A DNA stretch of 59,185 nt from Solidesulfovibrio sp. (GCF_038562415.1 NZ_JBCFBA010000028.1:1-59185), one strand, 5' to 3'; positions 8,774-19,400 are shown, counted from the first letter of the stretch. Made by a program: numbers and translations. The notes: generated from the sequence alone by a model not told the origin.

Positions 8774-9712
8774 CTAGTGTCCTCCGATGGCCGCAAGCAG
8801 CACGCTCGGCCGGGCCAGCAGTTCGTAGAGCATCTTGAACATGACCAGCAGCACGATGCCGGCCAGGTAGATCTTCAGTTGGTCGCCGTGGAGTTTTCGG
8901 CCGATGCGCGCCCCGAACTGGGCGCCGATGGCCGAACCGATCAGAAGCAGCAGGGCCAGCACGAAGTCCACGGTGTGGTTTTCGGCCGCCTGCATGATGG
9001 TGACGTTGATGCAGGTGAAAAGGACCTGGAACAGGCTCGTGCCCACGACCACGTGCATGGGCATGCGCAGCATGTAGACCATGACCGGGACCATGATAAA
9101 TCCGCCGCCCACGCCCATGATGGCCGACAGCACGCCGACCAGGCCGCCGAAGAAAAGCGGCGTCAGGGCCGACTGGCGGATGCCCGAGCGGGGGAAGTCC
9201 ATCTGGAAGGGCAGGCCGGCCATGAAGGCGGCGTAGCCCGAGGCTTTCGCCGGGGCGGCCTTGGCCGGGGCCGGTTTCTTGGCCTTTCTCATGGAACTGA
9301 GGGACTCGAAGAACATGTAGGAGCCCACGCCGCCGAGCATGAGCACGTAGGTGATGGCGATGCAGAAATCGGCGTTGCCCATGGCCCGCAATATCTTGAT
9401 GAGCTGCACGCCCACGGTGCCGCCGAGCACGCCGCCGACGAGCAGCAAAACGCCCATCTTGACGTCGACGTTGCCCAGGCGCAAATGGATCAGCGTGCCC
9501 GAGGTGGAGGCCCCGACGATCTGGTTGGAGTCCGAGGCCGCGGCCACGGTGGCCGGAATGCCCATCATCATGAGCAGCGGGGTCATCAGGAACCCGCCGC
9601 CCACGCCGAAAATGCCCGACAGCAGGCCCACCCCGCCGCCAAGGCCCAGCACGGCCAGGATGTTCACCGAATTGCCGGCGATGGGCAGGTACAGGGTCAT
9701 GGGGATGCTCAT
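8774..9712 (-). CDS. TauE/SafE family permease
   Basis: 312 residues, strongly hydrophobic, with two homologous halves each carrying a glycine-rich loop: GLLSGIFGVGGGFLMTPLL near residue 29 and GVLSAIMGVGGGFIMVPV in the second half, as in the TauE/SafE (DUF81) family. A hydrophilic Ala/Lys/Pro-rich linker (about 143-158) joins the halves. Family members export or import sulfite, sulfoacetate and related organic anions. In a sulfate reducer an anion of the sulfur cycle or a C2/C3 acid is plausible, but the substrate cannot be read from sequence. It overlaps the end of the upstream universal-stress-like gene by 4 bp. Confidence 0.88.
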   Translation of the reverse strand: MSIPMTLYLPIAGNSVNILAVLGLGGGVGLLSGIFGVGGGFLMTPLLMMMGIPATVAAASDSNQIVGASTSGTLIHLRLGNVDVKMGVLLLVGGVLGGTVGVQLIKILRAMGNADFCIAITYVLMLGGVGSYMFFESLSSMRKAKKPAPAKAAPAKASGYAAFMAGLPFQMDFPRSGIRQSALTPLFFGGLVGVLSAIMGVGGGFIMVPVMVYMLRMPMHVVVGTSLFQVLFTCINVTIMQAAENHTVDFVLALLLLIGSAIGAQFGARIGRKLHGDQLKIYLAGIVLLVMFKMLYELLARPSVLLAAIGGH

Positions 9713-10155
9713 GTCGCCTCACCTTTCGCTTGTGTCTCGTTTGGCTCCCGGCGCGGGGTCACAAGCTCCACCCGGCAGGAGACGCCATGCAGGATGCGCC
9801 GCAGGGATTGGGCCTCCCGCTCCGATGCGCGCCCTTCCCCCTCGGCCGATTCCGACACCAGGAGCGTGATCTTGCGATCACGAGCGAACCGGATCACCTC
9901 TTCCTCGAAGTCCCCTTCGGTCACGAAGTATTCGATGCCGACGCCCTCTTCCCGAGCCCGCTGCACCAGCAGGCGCACCCGCCGACGGTCGTCGGCCTCG
10001 GCCAGGGGCGGCGCGCCCCGGACGGTTTCCCCGGGCCGTTCGGTCACGAACAGCACATGGACCCTGGCCTCGATGCGCCTGGCCAGGGAGAGCGCCCGGG
10101 TGAGGGCGGCGAAGGCCCCGTGACGGGACGTCATGCCGACAAGTATGCGTTCCAT
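9709..10155 (-). CDS. UspA-like universal stress domain protein
   Basis: 148 residues starting MERILVGMTSRHGAF, an N-terminal beta strand and helix typical of the UspA fold. The C-terminal half (IRFARDRKITLLVSES) resembles the second alpha/beta unit, but a full G-2x-G-9x-G(S/T) ATP motif is not evident, so it is probably a non-ATP-binding Usp. It is the promoter-proximal gene of the operon that continues through TauE, the TIGR02186-like protein and the three PEP-synthase-like proteins. The start codon lies only about 23 bp from the -12 box of the sigma-54 type element. Confidence 0.7.
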   Translation of the reverse strand: MERILVGMTSRHGAFAALTRALSLARRIEARVHVLFVTERPGETVRGAPPLAEADDRRRVRLLVQRAREEGVGIEYFVTEGDFEEEVIRFARDRKITLLVSESAEGEGRASEREAQSLRRILHGVSCRVELVTPRREPNETQAKGEAT

Positions 10156-10177
10156 GGGTTTCTCGGCCCTGGCCAAA

Positions 10178-10192
10178 GCAACCGGCGGGCCA
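10178..10192 (-). promoter_or_regulatory. Sigma-54 (-24/-12) promoter of the usp-tauE-PEP-synthase-like operon
   Basis: On the minus strand the sequence reads TGGCCCG-CCGG-TTGC, one mismatch from the sigma-54 consensus TGGCACG-N4-TTGC. It faces the leftward operon, and transcription would start about 10 bp before the first start codon at 10155. A sigma-54-dependent activator gene lies just across the divergent intergenic region. The rest of 10156-10461 holds the divergent start of the kinase gene; I could not identify an activator-binding repeat with confidence. Confidence 0.65.
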
Positions 10193-10461
10193 AAAGGGCT
10201 GGATGGCGCAAGGGGCCAGGATCACGGGGATTGTGCCCATGGCGGCCCCTCCGGGCAGGGGGCGGTGTTCCAGATTGAAATGTTCCTGGCCAAGGCGGCC
10301 GCCACATGTTTCACTCTGGGACGCCCGGGGCCGGGGGATTGGGAAAAAACGCGCGATGGCGGGCCGGCGGGATTGGAATGGCCTTTGCTGCCGTGGGGCA
10401 ACGGCAAAAGCCCGGCCGCCGGCGCATGGGGCGCGGCGGCCGGGAAAAAAGGATGACCGGC

Positions 10462-11927
10462 ATGTTGCGCACCATCCGTTCCAAAATGCTCTTCGTGTTC
10501 GCGGCGAGCCTTTTCACCGTGACCGCCCTGGCCGGGCTGCACCTCGGCAGCCTGTCGGCGCTGCGGGAACGCTACCTGGTCAGCGAACGCATCGAGGAGC
10601 TGCAAAGCGACATCCTGGAGGTGCGCCGCTTCGAGAAGAACTATCTGCTCTACCACGACGCGGGCAGCCTTCGCGAGGGGCTGGACTACCTCGACGCCGT
10701 GGACCGGCTGGCCGGGGGCCTGACCGGCGGCATGGACCAGGAACTGGGGCCGGCGGCCTCCCGCGAATTCCTGGGCGACCTGACCGCCTACCGGGCGGCC
10801 CTGTCCGCCCTGCCCCAGGCCGGCATCCCCGAAACGGCCGCGACCGAAGCCGTGCGCACCAAGGGCAAGGCCCTGACCGATTTCGCCACCCGGCTGCTTT
10901 CGGACAAGCGCCGGCGCATCCACGAGACCATCAACCGCTCCCTGGCCCTGCCCTTCGCCTTTGCCGGGGTGTTCCTGGCCCTGACCGTTGCCGTTGTGGC
11001 CCTGGTGTCCACCCGGGTGCTGCGGCCCTTGACCCTTCTGCGCCAAACCACCCGGCGCGTGGGCGAAGGCGACTTCCGGCCCGTTCCGGTGCGCGAGGGC
11101 CTAAGCGACGAGATCGCCGGGCTGCTGGGGGCCTTCAACCTCATGGCCCACCAGCTCGAAGCCAACCAGGAACATCTGCTGCAAGCCCGCAAGATGGCGG
11201 CCCTTGGCACCTTCACCGCCGGCGTGGCCCACGAGCTCAACAACCCCATCAACAACATCACGCTGACCGTGGACGCCCTGCGCGAAGACCACGCGGAAAG
11301 CCTCGACGCCCAGGGCCGGGAGCTCCTCGACGACATCACCGCCCAGGCCGACCGGGCGGCGGACATCGTGCGCAACCTCCTCGATTTCTCCCGCACCGAG
11401 CGTCCGCCCCTGGTCGACCTGTCGCCCCTGGAGGTGGCGGCCAGCAGCGCCTCCCTGGTCAAGAACCAGATGCAGGCCGCAGGCATCGCCTTCACCCTGG
11501 ACGTGCCGGCCGCGCTGGCACCCGTTCGCGGCGACCTGCGCAGCCTCCAGCAGGTGCTGGTCAACATCCTGCAAAACGCCGCCCAGGCCACGCCCCGGGG
11601 CGGCACGGTGCGCCTTCGCGTGGCGGCCGGGCCGGACGGCGAAACCGCCTTCACCGTGGACGACTCCGGCCCGGGCGTGCCGGACGAGGTCCGGGAGCAC
11701 ATTTTCGAGCCCTTCTACACCACCAAGGGTGTGGGCAAGGGCACGGGGCTGGGGCTGGCCGTGGCCTATTCCCTGACCAAGCGCCACGGGGGACGGCTCG
11801 AGGTGGACGCCTCGCCCCTGGGCGGCGCGGCCTTCACCGTCCGGCTGCCCGGCGTCCCCCGCCCGCCCGCCGGATCGGCCCCGGCAACCTCCGCGCCCGG
11901 CCCGAAAATCGCCCAGGAGCCCGCATC

Positions 11928-11931
<4 letters not shown>
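10462..11931 (+). CDS. Membrane sensor histidine kinase
   Basis: 489 residues. The ATG at 10462 is preferred over the ATG 9 bp upstream because AAGGA lies 8 bp before it. Layout: TM1 (about 9-27); a periplasmic helical domain of about 125 residues rich in charged heptads; TM2 (about 155-180); HAMP; dimerisation/phosphoacceptor domain with His near residue 257 in GVAHELNNPI; and a HATPase domain with NILQNAAQAT (N box), DDSGPGVP (G1) and GKGTGLGLAVA (G2). No PAS domain is seen. It overlaps the activator gene (GTGA), so the two form a pair. Ligand unknown. Confidence 0.93.
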
Positions 11932-13271
<1,340 letters not shown>

Positions 13272-13315
13272 CGGCCCGGGCCGGGGCGAAGGGCCGGGCG
13301 GGCGTCCAGGGGACC

Positions 13316-13342
13316 GGGGCCGGGCCGCGACGGCCCGGCCCC
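13316..13342. terminator. GC-rich hairpin between convergent genes
   Basis: A perfect 11-bp stem (GGGGCCGGGCC / GGCCCGGCCCC) with a 5-base loop lies 45 bp after the activator stop and 33 bp before the convergent Dabb gene ends. No T-run follows, so it may act as a bidirectional, Rho-assisted terminator or a 3-prime-end stabiliser. Confidence 0.5.
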
Positions 13343-13374
13343 CGCGACCGCCTTGGCGCAGCCCCGCGACGCGT

Positions 13375-13683
13375 CTACACCTCGATATCCACCACCCGGC
13401 GCTCGGCCACCACCTTCTTGATGAAGTCCACGACTTCGAGGTGCAGGGGGTGCACGGCGTAGGCCTGCAGGTCCTCCTTGGAATCGAAGGTGGTGTAGAG
13501 CACGATGTCCGTCGGCGGCACCGAAGCGAAGATGTCGCCCCCGATGGCCACTTCGAGTTCCCGGGCCAGGGGCAGCCTGGCCGGCAAGGCCAGCAGCCGG
13601 GCCTTCATTTCCGCCGCGTTGGCGGCCTTGTCGCGGCCCTCGGCCTCGTCTTTCAGGGTCCACATGACGATGTGCTTGATCAT
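13375..13683 (-). CDS. Dabb (stress-responsive A/B barrel) family protein
   Basis: 102 residues starting MIKHIVMWTLKDEAEG, the typical beginning of Dabb ferredoxin-like barrel proteins (xKHIVxxxLK). It continues with VPPTDIVLYTTFDSKEDLQA and ends VAERRVVDIEV. These small dimeric barrels are found in stress proteins and some cyclases; no catalytic role can be assigned. It appears monocistronic. The 247-bp gap upstream, to the GntR gene end, contains a 9-bp GC hairpin (13748-13768) and nothing else I can name. Confidence 0.8.
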   Translation of the reverse strand: MIKHIVMWTLKDEAEGRDKAANAAEMKARLLALPARLPLARELEVAIGGDIFASVPPTDIVLYTTFDSKEDLQAYAVHPLHLEVVDFIKKVVAERRVVDIEV

Positions 13684-13930
13684 CGCGCGCTCCTCGGCGT
13701 GGTTAAGCATTGGGCGGCGCAAGGTCCCGCCCGGGGACCGCCGCATCGCCGGGCCGCCACGGCCCGGCCTCGTTTCTTGTGCCGGCAGCCGCAACCCGAG
13801 GCAAGGCTCTTGCGCGGGGCCAGGGGGGCTCAACTTTCGACTGGAACGCAACACGGGAGCTTTACAGTCACACCTCCCGCCAGCGCTTGCCTGGTCAAGC
13901 GACCGCTCTCTTCTCCAGAATCCGGACAGA

Positions 13931-14656
13931 TCACTCGAAGGTCCGGCGTGTCCGGTTTCGCGGGGGCAGATCCGCATGGCCGTTCAGATTTTCAACCATG
14001 TTGTTGGCACGCATCTTGGCGATGAGCTTATCCCGGCCCTCCAGGATATGCGACACCAAGAACTTTTTGGCTTTCTGCGCTTCTCCCGAAGCGATAAGGC
14101 TCAAAAGCTCCGTATGATCTTGAATCGCCGGCTCACGGGTTCCGGGAATAGCATAATAAATGATCTGGTACCGCATCAAGGTTGACCCCAGGCTCTGGTA
14201 ACAGTGCATCAGCCACACATTTCCGCTGAGTTCCGACAACAGCCAATGAAACTTCGCAATACCAAGATAGTAGTTCATCTGCCCGTCGACGTCGTCGGCC
14301 TGAGGTACAGGAATGAATTTTTCTTGATTGATCGCTTTGCGGAGAACGGTCAAATCCACATCCTTTTTCTCGACGATGACATCAATGGCCGCGCATTCGA
14401 GCGTGTGCCGCACGAAGTAGACATGCATGCAGTCTTCGATAGACAATTTTGTGACATAGGTTCCCTTTCGAGGGATCGTCACAACCAGTTTTTCGTTTTC
14501 AAGCCGCCGAAATGCCTCACGCAAGGGGGGACGACTGACGCCATAGCGGTCGGACAGATCGATCTCGTTCAACTTGGAGCCGGGAGTAAGCTGTCCAGTG
14601 ACAATCTCCAACCGGAGCATCTGGATCATGCTTTCAGTAACACTCAATATATTCAT
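13931..14656 (-). CDS. GntR-family (FCD subfamily) transcriptional regulator
   Basis: 241 residues starting MNILSVTESMIQML. The N-terminal winged helix-turn-helix has GQLTPGSKLNEIDLSDRYGV then SRPPLREAFRRLENEKLV and the wing PRKGTYV, classic for GntR. The C-terminal all-helical FCD domain has metal-binding type His positions (VYFVRHTLE, KFHWLLSELSGN, QDHTELL, VSHILEGRD). FCD regulators usually respond to organic acids and bind short TTGT-N-ACAA-like palindromes. Exactly such a palindrome recurs in four promoters between 22.3 and 29.7 kb, so it probably controls the neighbouring organic-acid catabolic genes (inference). Lower GC than its surroundings. Confidence 0.92.
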   Translation of the reverse strand: MNILSVTESMIQMLRLEIVTGQLTPGSKLNEIDLSDRYGVSRPPLREAFRRLENEKLVVTIPRKGTYVTKLSIEDCMHVYFVRHTLECAAIDVIVEKKDVDLTVLRKAINQEKFIPVPQADDVDGQMNYYLGIAKFHWLLSELSGNVWLMHCYQSLGSTLMRYQIIYYAIPGTREPAIQDHTELLSLIASGEAQKAKKFLVSHILEGRDKLIAKMRANNMVENLNGHADLPPRNRTRRTFE

Positions 14657-15240
14657 TGGGGATAACCTTTTTGCCGTTCCGCGTTGGTCGTCAACATACC
14701 TGAAACAATACCGGTCTGGAATAAACAAAAACACCTCTTCCTGCTACACTATTGCCATTGCATCGTCCACTACTGTCCCGGACGCCGAAACAATAAACAT
14801 GTCGCCCTGTTGCCTGTCGAGGCCGTACGACCAGGCCGACAGGCAGCAGGCGGCGCTCGACGTCGTTTACGGCGAAAGGTTGTTTCCTGAAAAAATTCCA
14901 GGAGTCTGTCCAGAGATTTTCGCGTCCACCGCTCATTTCCCTTGCACGACGCTGCCAACACGATGCGTGGCTTTCCATCGCTCCATAAGACAAAGCCGCG
15001 TATATGTCATCGCGCCCCCAAAAAAACGGCACGGGAACCTGTGCCACGGCCCGACGTGGGGAGCCGGCGGCCCCTCTCCACGAACCGTTTCCGGGCGCCC
15101 TCCCTTTGCAGAACACATACCTTGGCGAAAAAGAAAAATATACATGCGAAACTATATAAAAAGCCGCTACCCTGGATTCGTCGCGAGCGGCTCCGGACAG
15201 ACCTGCCGGGACTCTTACGGCAGGGAGATTGGGACGGAAA
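14657..15240. other. Long non-coding gap upstream of the GntR gene
   Basis: About 580 bp with no convincing gene on either strand. It is less GC-rich than its surroundings, with AT-rich runs near 14700-14750 and 15130-15165. The GntR gene must be transcribed from here, but I see no good -35/-10 pair and no copy of the ATTGTAGACAAT palindrome. Confidence 0.5.
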
Positions 15241-15245
15241 ATAAT

Positions 15246-15284
15246 GGGTTCGGCGAAACCTCGGAAGGAGATTTCGCCGAACCC
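15246..15284 (-). terminator. Terminator of the glcD-etfA operon
   Basis: A perfect 13-bp inverted repeat (GGGTTCGGCGAAA / TTTCGCCGAACCC) with a 13-base loop. In the leftward direction it is followed by ATTATTTTCC, a short U-rich tail. It lies 130 bp beyond the etfA stop. Confidence 0.7.
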
Positions 15285-15415
15285 GGCAGGAGGGAAGGAG
15301 GAAGAATGGTTGAGGCTGTTCCGGATTCGTCCGTCACGGCTTCCAGGCGTGTTCCGCTAGCGCGCCATCGGTGCCTTCGCCCGAAAATGACCCGAGGCGC
15401 GCCGTTTTGGCCCGC

Positions 15416-16384
15416 TTATCTGGCGCGTTGGACCGCCTCGGTCAGGGCCGGCAAAAATTCCAGGACATCCGCCACAATCCCCACGTCGGCCACCTGGAAG
15501 ATGGGCGCGCCGGGATTCTTGTTGATGGCCACGATGAAGGGATTGCCCTTGATGCCGCCCATGTGCTGGAAGGACCCGCTGATGCCGCAGGCGAGGTAGA
15601 CCTTGGGCTTGACGGTCTGGCCGGAGGTTCCGACCTGGCGCGAGTGCTCCAGCCATCTGGCGTCGACAATGGGCCGCGAGCAGGCCACGGCCGCCCCCAT
15701 GGACTTGGCGAGCTCCACGGCGAGATCGATGTTTTCCTCCGCCTCGATGCCACGGCCCACGGCCACGAGGACCTCCTCCTTGGTGATGTCCACGTCGCCG
15801 GCCTCGGGCACCACCCGCTCCAGGAACCGCCGCTTGGCCGCCACCACGCCGATCTCACCGGACTTGTCCTCCACCGTGCCGGCAATGGCGGGCGCGGCCG
15901 GGGCGAAGCTGCCGGCCCGGCAGGTGACGACCATGCCGCCGGCGCTTTCCACGGCGACGCGGCTGCCCACCTGACCGCCGAACTCCTGGCGCACCACGCC
16001 AAGGGTCCCATCCTCCATCCCCCGGATGTCCACGACATCGGAGACGTATGCGGCGCTGCGCTTGACCGCCAGGCCGGGGGCCAGGTCCATGGCGAAGGTG
16101 TCATGGATCATGAGCACGATGGCCCCTGCCGGCAGGGCCGACACGAGCACCGGCCGCAACGCCTCGGCATTGGGATAGGCCAGGGCTTCGTGGGAAAACT
16201 TCCAGACCGTCTCATAGGCCGTGGCCAGGGCCCCCGCCGCCGCGTGCAGCCCGGGGCCGTGCCCGGCCACCACGGCCGTCACGGGCGCCTCGGCGTCGAT
16301 CTTTCGGGCGGCGGCAAGCAGTTCCAGGGCCGTCTCGTCGATCACCCCGTCGTTGTGGGCGATATAGGCAAAAATCGGAGCCAT
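15416..16384 (-). CDS. etfA: Electron transfer flavoprotein, alpha subunit
   Basis: 322 residues starting MAPIFAYIAHNDGVIDE. The C-terminal FAD-binding part shows VACSRPIVDARWLEHSRQVG, SGQTVKPKVYLACGISGS and the closing helix after FIVAINKNPGAPIFQVADVG, all standard EtfA signatures. With EtfB it takes electrons from an FAD dehydrogenase and passes them on. Here the partners are the GlcD/GlcF-like proteins and the membrane Fe-S oxidoreductase of the same operon, arguing for delivery to the menaquinone pool. The start codon overlaps the last base of etfB. Last gene of the operon. Confidence 0.95.
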   Translation of the reverse strand: MAPIFAYIAHNDGVIDETALELLAAARKIDAEAPVTAVVAGHGPGLHAAAGALATAYETVWKFSHEALAYPNAEALRPVLVSALPAGAIVLMIHDTFAMDLAPGLAVKRSAAYVSDVVDIRGMEDGTLGVVRQEFGGQVGSRVAVESAGGMVVTCRAGSFAPAAPAIAGTVEDKSGEIGVVAAKRRFLERVVPEAGDVDITKEEVLVAVGRGIEAEENIDLAVELAKSMGAAVACSRPIVDARWLEHSRQVGTSGQTVKPKVYLACGISGSFQHMGGIKGNPFIVAINKNPGAPIFQVADVGIVADVLEFLPALTEAVQRAR

Positions 16385-17166
16385 TATTTCAACCCTCCCT
16401 TGTCCTTGAGCATTTCGAGCAGCCTGGCGATGATCGCCTCGGTGTCGCCCTCGAGCATCTCGGCGCCCATGCCCGGTTCCGGCATGAAGTAGGCCTCCCG
16501 CCTGACCCGGGGGGCCAATGCCCCGTCGTCAAGTCCCAGGTCGGCGGCGCCCAGGCAGGGGATGTCCGCCGACGCCACCTGACGCAGGCCGCGGATGCCC
16601 ACGTAGCGGGGCTCGTTGATCCCGGTTTGGATGGACAGGACGCACGGCAATTCGATTTCGCTGATTTCCCGGGCACCGCCCTCGACCTCGCGGCTGATCC
16701 GCAGGGCCTTGCCATTGGTGACCTCGACCTTGTTGACCAGCGAGGCGTAGGGGTAATCCAGCATGGCGGCCAGCATGCCCCCGACCTGGGCGGCACCGTC
16801 GTCGGCCTGGGCCCCGGTCAGGATCAGGTCGTAGCCGCCCCGTTTGGCCGCGGCCGCAAGCACCGTGGCCACGCCCCGGCCGTCGAGGCCGGCAAAGGCC
16901 GGATCATTGAGCAAAAGGGCCTTTTGCGCGCCCATGGCCAACTCACGGCGGAGCACCTCCTCGGCTTCCTCGTCGCCCACGGTGACCACGGTCACGCTGC
17001 CGCCCAGGCGGTCCACGGTCTGGATGGCCTCTTCCACGGCGTAGTTGTCCCACTCGTTGACCGAATAGACCAGATCGTCCCGTTCGATGTCGTCCTTGGC
17101 CGCGTTGAGTTTGATCTCGTTTTCCAGGGTGCCGGGCACCCGCTTGACGCACACCAGAATCTCCAT
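16384..17166 (-). CDS. etfB: Electron transfer flavoprotein, beta subunit
   Basis: 260 residues starting MEILVCVKRVPGTLE. Visible EtfB landmarks are VYSVNEWDNYAVEEAIQ, the nucleotide-binding region LILTGAQADDGAAQVGGMLA and the recognition loop LPCVLSIQTGINEPRYV. It forms a heterodimer with EtfA. Sequence alone does not settle whether this ETF bifurcates electrons or is a simple quinone-linked type; the adjacent membrane Fe-S oxidoreductase favours the latter. It lies 72 bp downstream of that gene. Confidence 0.95.
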   Translation of the reverse strand: MEILVCVKRVPGTLENEIKLNAAKDDIERDDLVYSVNEWDNYAVEEAIQTVDRLGGSVTVVTVGDEEAEEVLRRELAMGAQKALLLNDPAFAGLDGRGVATVLAAAAKRGGYDLILTGAQADDGAAQVGGMLAAMLDYPYASLVNKVEVTNGKALRISREVEGGAREISEIELPCVLSIQTGINEPRYVGIRGLRQVASADIPCLGAADLGLDDGALAPRVRREAYFMPEPGMGAEMLEGDTEAIIARLLEMLKDKGGLK

Positions 17167-17238
17167 GACGTCCTCCAGCGCTATGTTCGTCCGGCCCCGG
17201 CCCCGGCATTCGCCGCGGCGCCGGGACGTGGGGGCACC

Positions 17239-19308
17239 CTAGGCCAGGTGCCGGTCGACCAGCTCCACCAGGTCCACGGCCTCCATGCTGCCTTCCAGGC
17301 CGGCCACCTTGATGGCGTCCTCCATGTTCACCAGGCAAAAGGGGCAGGCGGTCACCATGACGTTGGCGCCGGCCTCGGCCGCCATGCGCACGCGCAACAC
17401 GCCCATCCGCTGCTCTTCCTCGGGTTCGTAAAACAGCATGAGGCCACCGCCGCCGCAGCAAAAGCTCCGGTCGCGGCTGCGCCGCATCTCCACGCGCCGC
17501 AGGCCCGGGATGGCGTCCAGCACCGCCCGGGGCTCCTCGTAGAGGCCGTTGTGCCGGCCCAGGTAGCAGGGGTCGTGGTAGGCGTAGACCTTGCCGTCGG
17601 ACCGGGCCGCGTGCAGGCGCAGGCTTCCGTCGCGTATCCCCCGGACCATGGTCTGGCAGACATGTTCCACCGGGGGCAGGTTCCCGTAATCCTTGACCAA
17701 GGCATTGTACGCGTGCGGATCGGCGGTCACGACGCGCCGCGCGCCGGAAGCCAGGATCATTTCGGTGTTGTGCGTCCGCAGGTCCTGAAAGAGCATTTCC
17801 TCGCCAAAGCGCCTGGCCTCGTGGCCGCTGTCCTTTTCGTGTTTTCCCAGGATGGCGAAATCCGTGCCCACGGCCGCCAGCACCCGGGCCGTGGCCTGGG
17901 CGATGCGCTGCATGCGGTCGTCGTAGGACGTGATGCTGTCCACGAAAAACAGGGTGTCAACGGTATCGCCGACCTCGAACGGCTTGACCGCCACGGGCGT
18001 CGCCGCCTCCTTGGCCCAGTCGCCGCGCTTTTTTTCCATCTTCCCCCAGGGGTTGCCTCGGGTTTCCAGGGCGCGCAGCGGCTTTTGCAGGCTCTGGGGC
18101 ACATGGCCCGCCTCGATCATGCCCCGCCGCAGGTCCACGATCTTGTCGATGTACTCGATGCCGACGGGGCACTCCTCCTCGCAGGCCCCGCAGGTGGTGC
18201 ACGACCAGATCTCGTCGGCCGTGTAGATCCCGCCGATCAGGTCCGGGCTCTCCTTGGGGGCGCGGCCCGGGTGGAACGCGGGATACTGCGCGAACAGCAG
18301 GTCCCGGGCCTTTATGGTGAGAAACCGCGGCGACAGCGGCCGGCCCACCGCATTGGCGGGGCAGTTGTCCGAACAGCGGCCGCAGTCGGCGCAACTGTAA
18401 AAGTCCAGCAGGTGCTTCCAGGTGAAGTCCTCGATCTTTTTGACGCCAAAGGCATCGAGGGTGTCGAGCTGGTCGTCGCCCAGGCCGTACCGGACCGGTT
18501 TGACGTTCCCCCTGTCCAGGCGCATGCAAAACACGTTGAACAGGGATGTGACCACGTGAAAATGCTTGCCCAGGGGCAGGAAGCAGAGGAAGAAGAAAAA
18601 CGTCAGGTCATGGGCGAAATAGGCCGCGACATGGAGGAACTGGAGGGTCTGGGGCGACGCGCCCCCCAGGGCCCGCGCAAACAGCCAGGCCACGCTCCCC
18701 GGCACCATCGTTGCGGCGGCCACGCCCTGCCGGCCGGCGGCCGCGGCCAGGGTCCCGTCGAACAGGCCCTCGGTCAGCATCAGCAGCGAGATCAGGGCCA
18801 GCACGAACACGGCCTCGGCCGTGTGCTCCCGGCCGTAGCGGGCGGGCACGGCATAGCGGGCCGGCTTGAGAATCCCGCGGCGCACCATGGACACCAGGGA
18901 CGCGGCGAGCACGGCCGTGGCCATCACCTGGCGCAGCCCATCGTAGGCTTCCCCCAACGGGCCGGAGAAGCCCGGGAAGACGAACCCATCCACCATGCCC
19001 AGGATGACCATCTGCACGGAACGGACCGACAGGCAGAGAAATCCCGCAAAGATCACGATGTGCAGGATGCCGGCCGCCGGGTAGCGCGGCTGCCGCCACT
19101 GGGCCAGCCAGATTTTGAGGACGCGGAAGACGCGTTCGGAAAGCCTGTCGAAGCGGCGGTCGGGCGCCGCCCGCAGCATGGGCTTCAGGCGACGCGCGAG
19201 CAGAACGGCAAATATCGTCAGGCCGACCAGCACAATGGCGATCGACAGGGCCCTGGCCGGCAGGAAGAAGACCCAGGCCTTGGCGGGCGAAAGCAATGCG
19301 GTCTCCAT
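17239..19308 (-). CDS. Membrane Fe-S oxidoreductase, ETF:quinone-type (NarI-like plus HdrD-like)
   Basis: 689 residues. The ATG at 19308 is preferred over the GTG directly before it because AAGGA is 8 bp upstream. The N-terminal third has about six transmembrane helices with NarI-like histidines (ILHIVIFAGF, FLHVAAYFAHDL). A cytoplasmic part follows with two [4Fe-4S] motifs, CADCGRCSDNCP near 306 and CTTCGACEEECP near 371. Two CCG-type cysteine modules complete it (DPCYLGRHNG; FCCGGGG near 618 with TACPFC). Such proteins pass electrons from ETF to menaquinone in anaerobes lacking classical ETF-QO. Placement next to etfBA and a GlcD/GlcF-like dehydrogenase supports this role. Confidence 0.85.
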   Translation of the reverse strand: METALLSPAKAWVFFLPARALSIAIVLVGLTIFAVLLARRLKPMLRAAPDRRFDRLSERVFRVLKIWLAQWRQPRYPAAGILHIVIFAGFLCLSVRSVQMVILGMVDGFVFPGFSGPLGEAYDGLRQVMATAVLAASLVSMVRRGILKPARYAVPARYGREHTAEAVFVLALISLLMLTEGLFDGTLAAAAGRQGVAAATMVPGSVAWLFARALGGASPQTLQFLHVAAYFAHDLTFFFFLCFLPLGKHFHVVTSLFNVFCMRLDRGNVKPVRYGLGDDQLDTLDAFGVKKIEDFTWKHLLDFYSCADCGRCSDNCPANAVGRPLSPRFLTIKARDLLFAQYPAFHPGRAPKESPDLIGGIYTADEIWSCTTCGACEEECPVGIEYIDKIVDLRRGMIEAGHVPQSLQKPLRALETRGNPWGKMEKKRGDWAKEAATPVAVKPFEVGDTVDTLFFVDSITSYDDRMQRIAQATARVLAAVGTDFAILGKHEKDSGHEARRFGEEMLFQDLRTHNTEMILASGARRVVTADPHAYNALVKDYGNLPPVEHVCQTMVRGIRDGSLRLHAARSDGKVYAYHDPCYLGRHNGLYEEPRAVLDAIPGLRRVEMRRSRDRSFCCGGGGLMLFYEPEEEQRMGVLRVRMAAEAGANVMVTACPFCLVNMEDAIKVAGLEGSMEAVDLVELVDRHLA

Positions 19309-19400
19309 CACGTGTATCCTTCGTGGTTGTCGTGGCGAAAGCCCGGGTCTTCATCCGGCCGGTCCGGGGTTCCCCGGACCGGCCGGCGCCGCGGGCGCGG

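Noticed and set aside
198-8838. Very long open frames on the plus strand (about 880, 750 and 830 codons) opposite the PEP-synthase-like genes
   Set aside because: They are antisense shadows created by GC-rich codon bias; their translations are compositionally odd (Gly/Arg/His/Gln-rich) and show no family motifs, whereas the minus-strand frames do.
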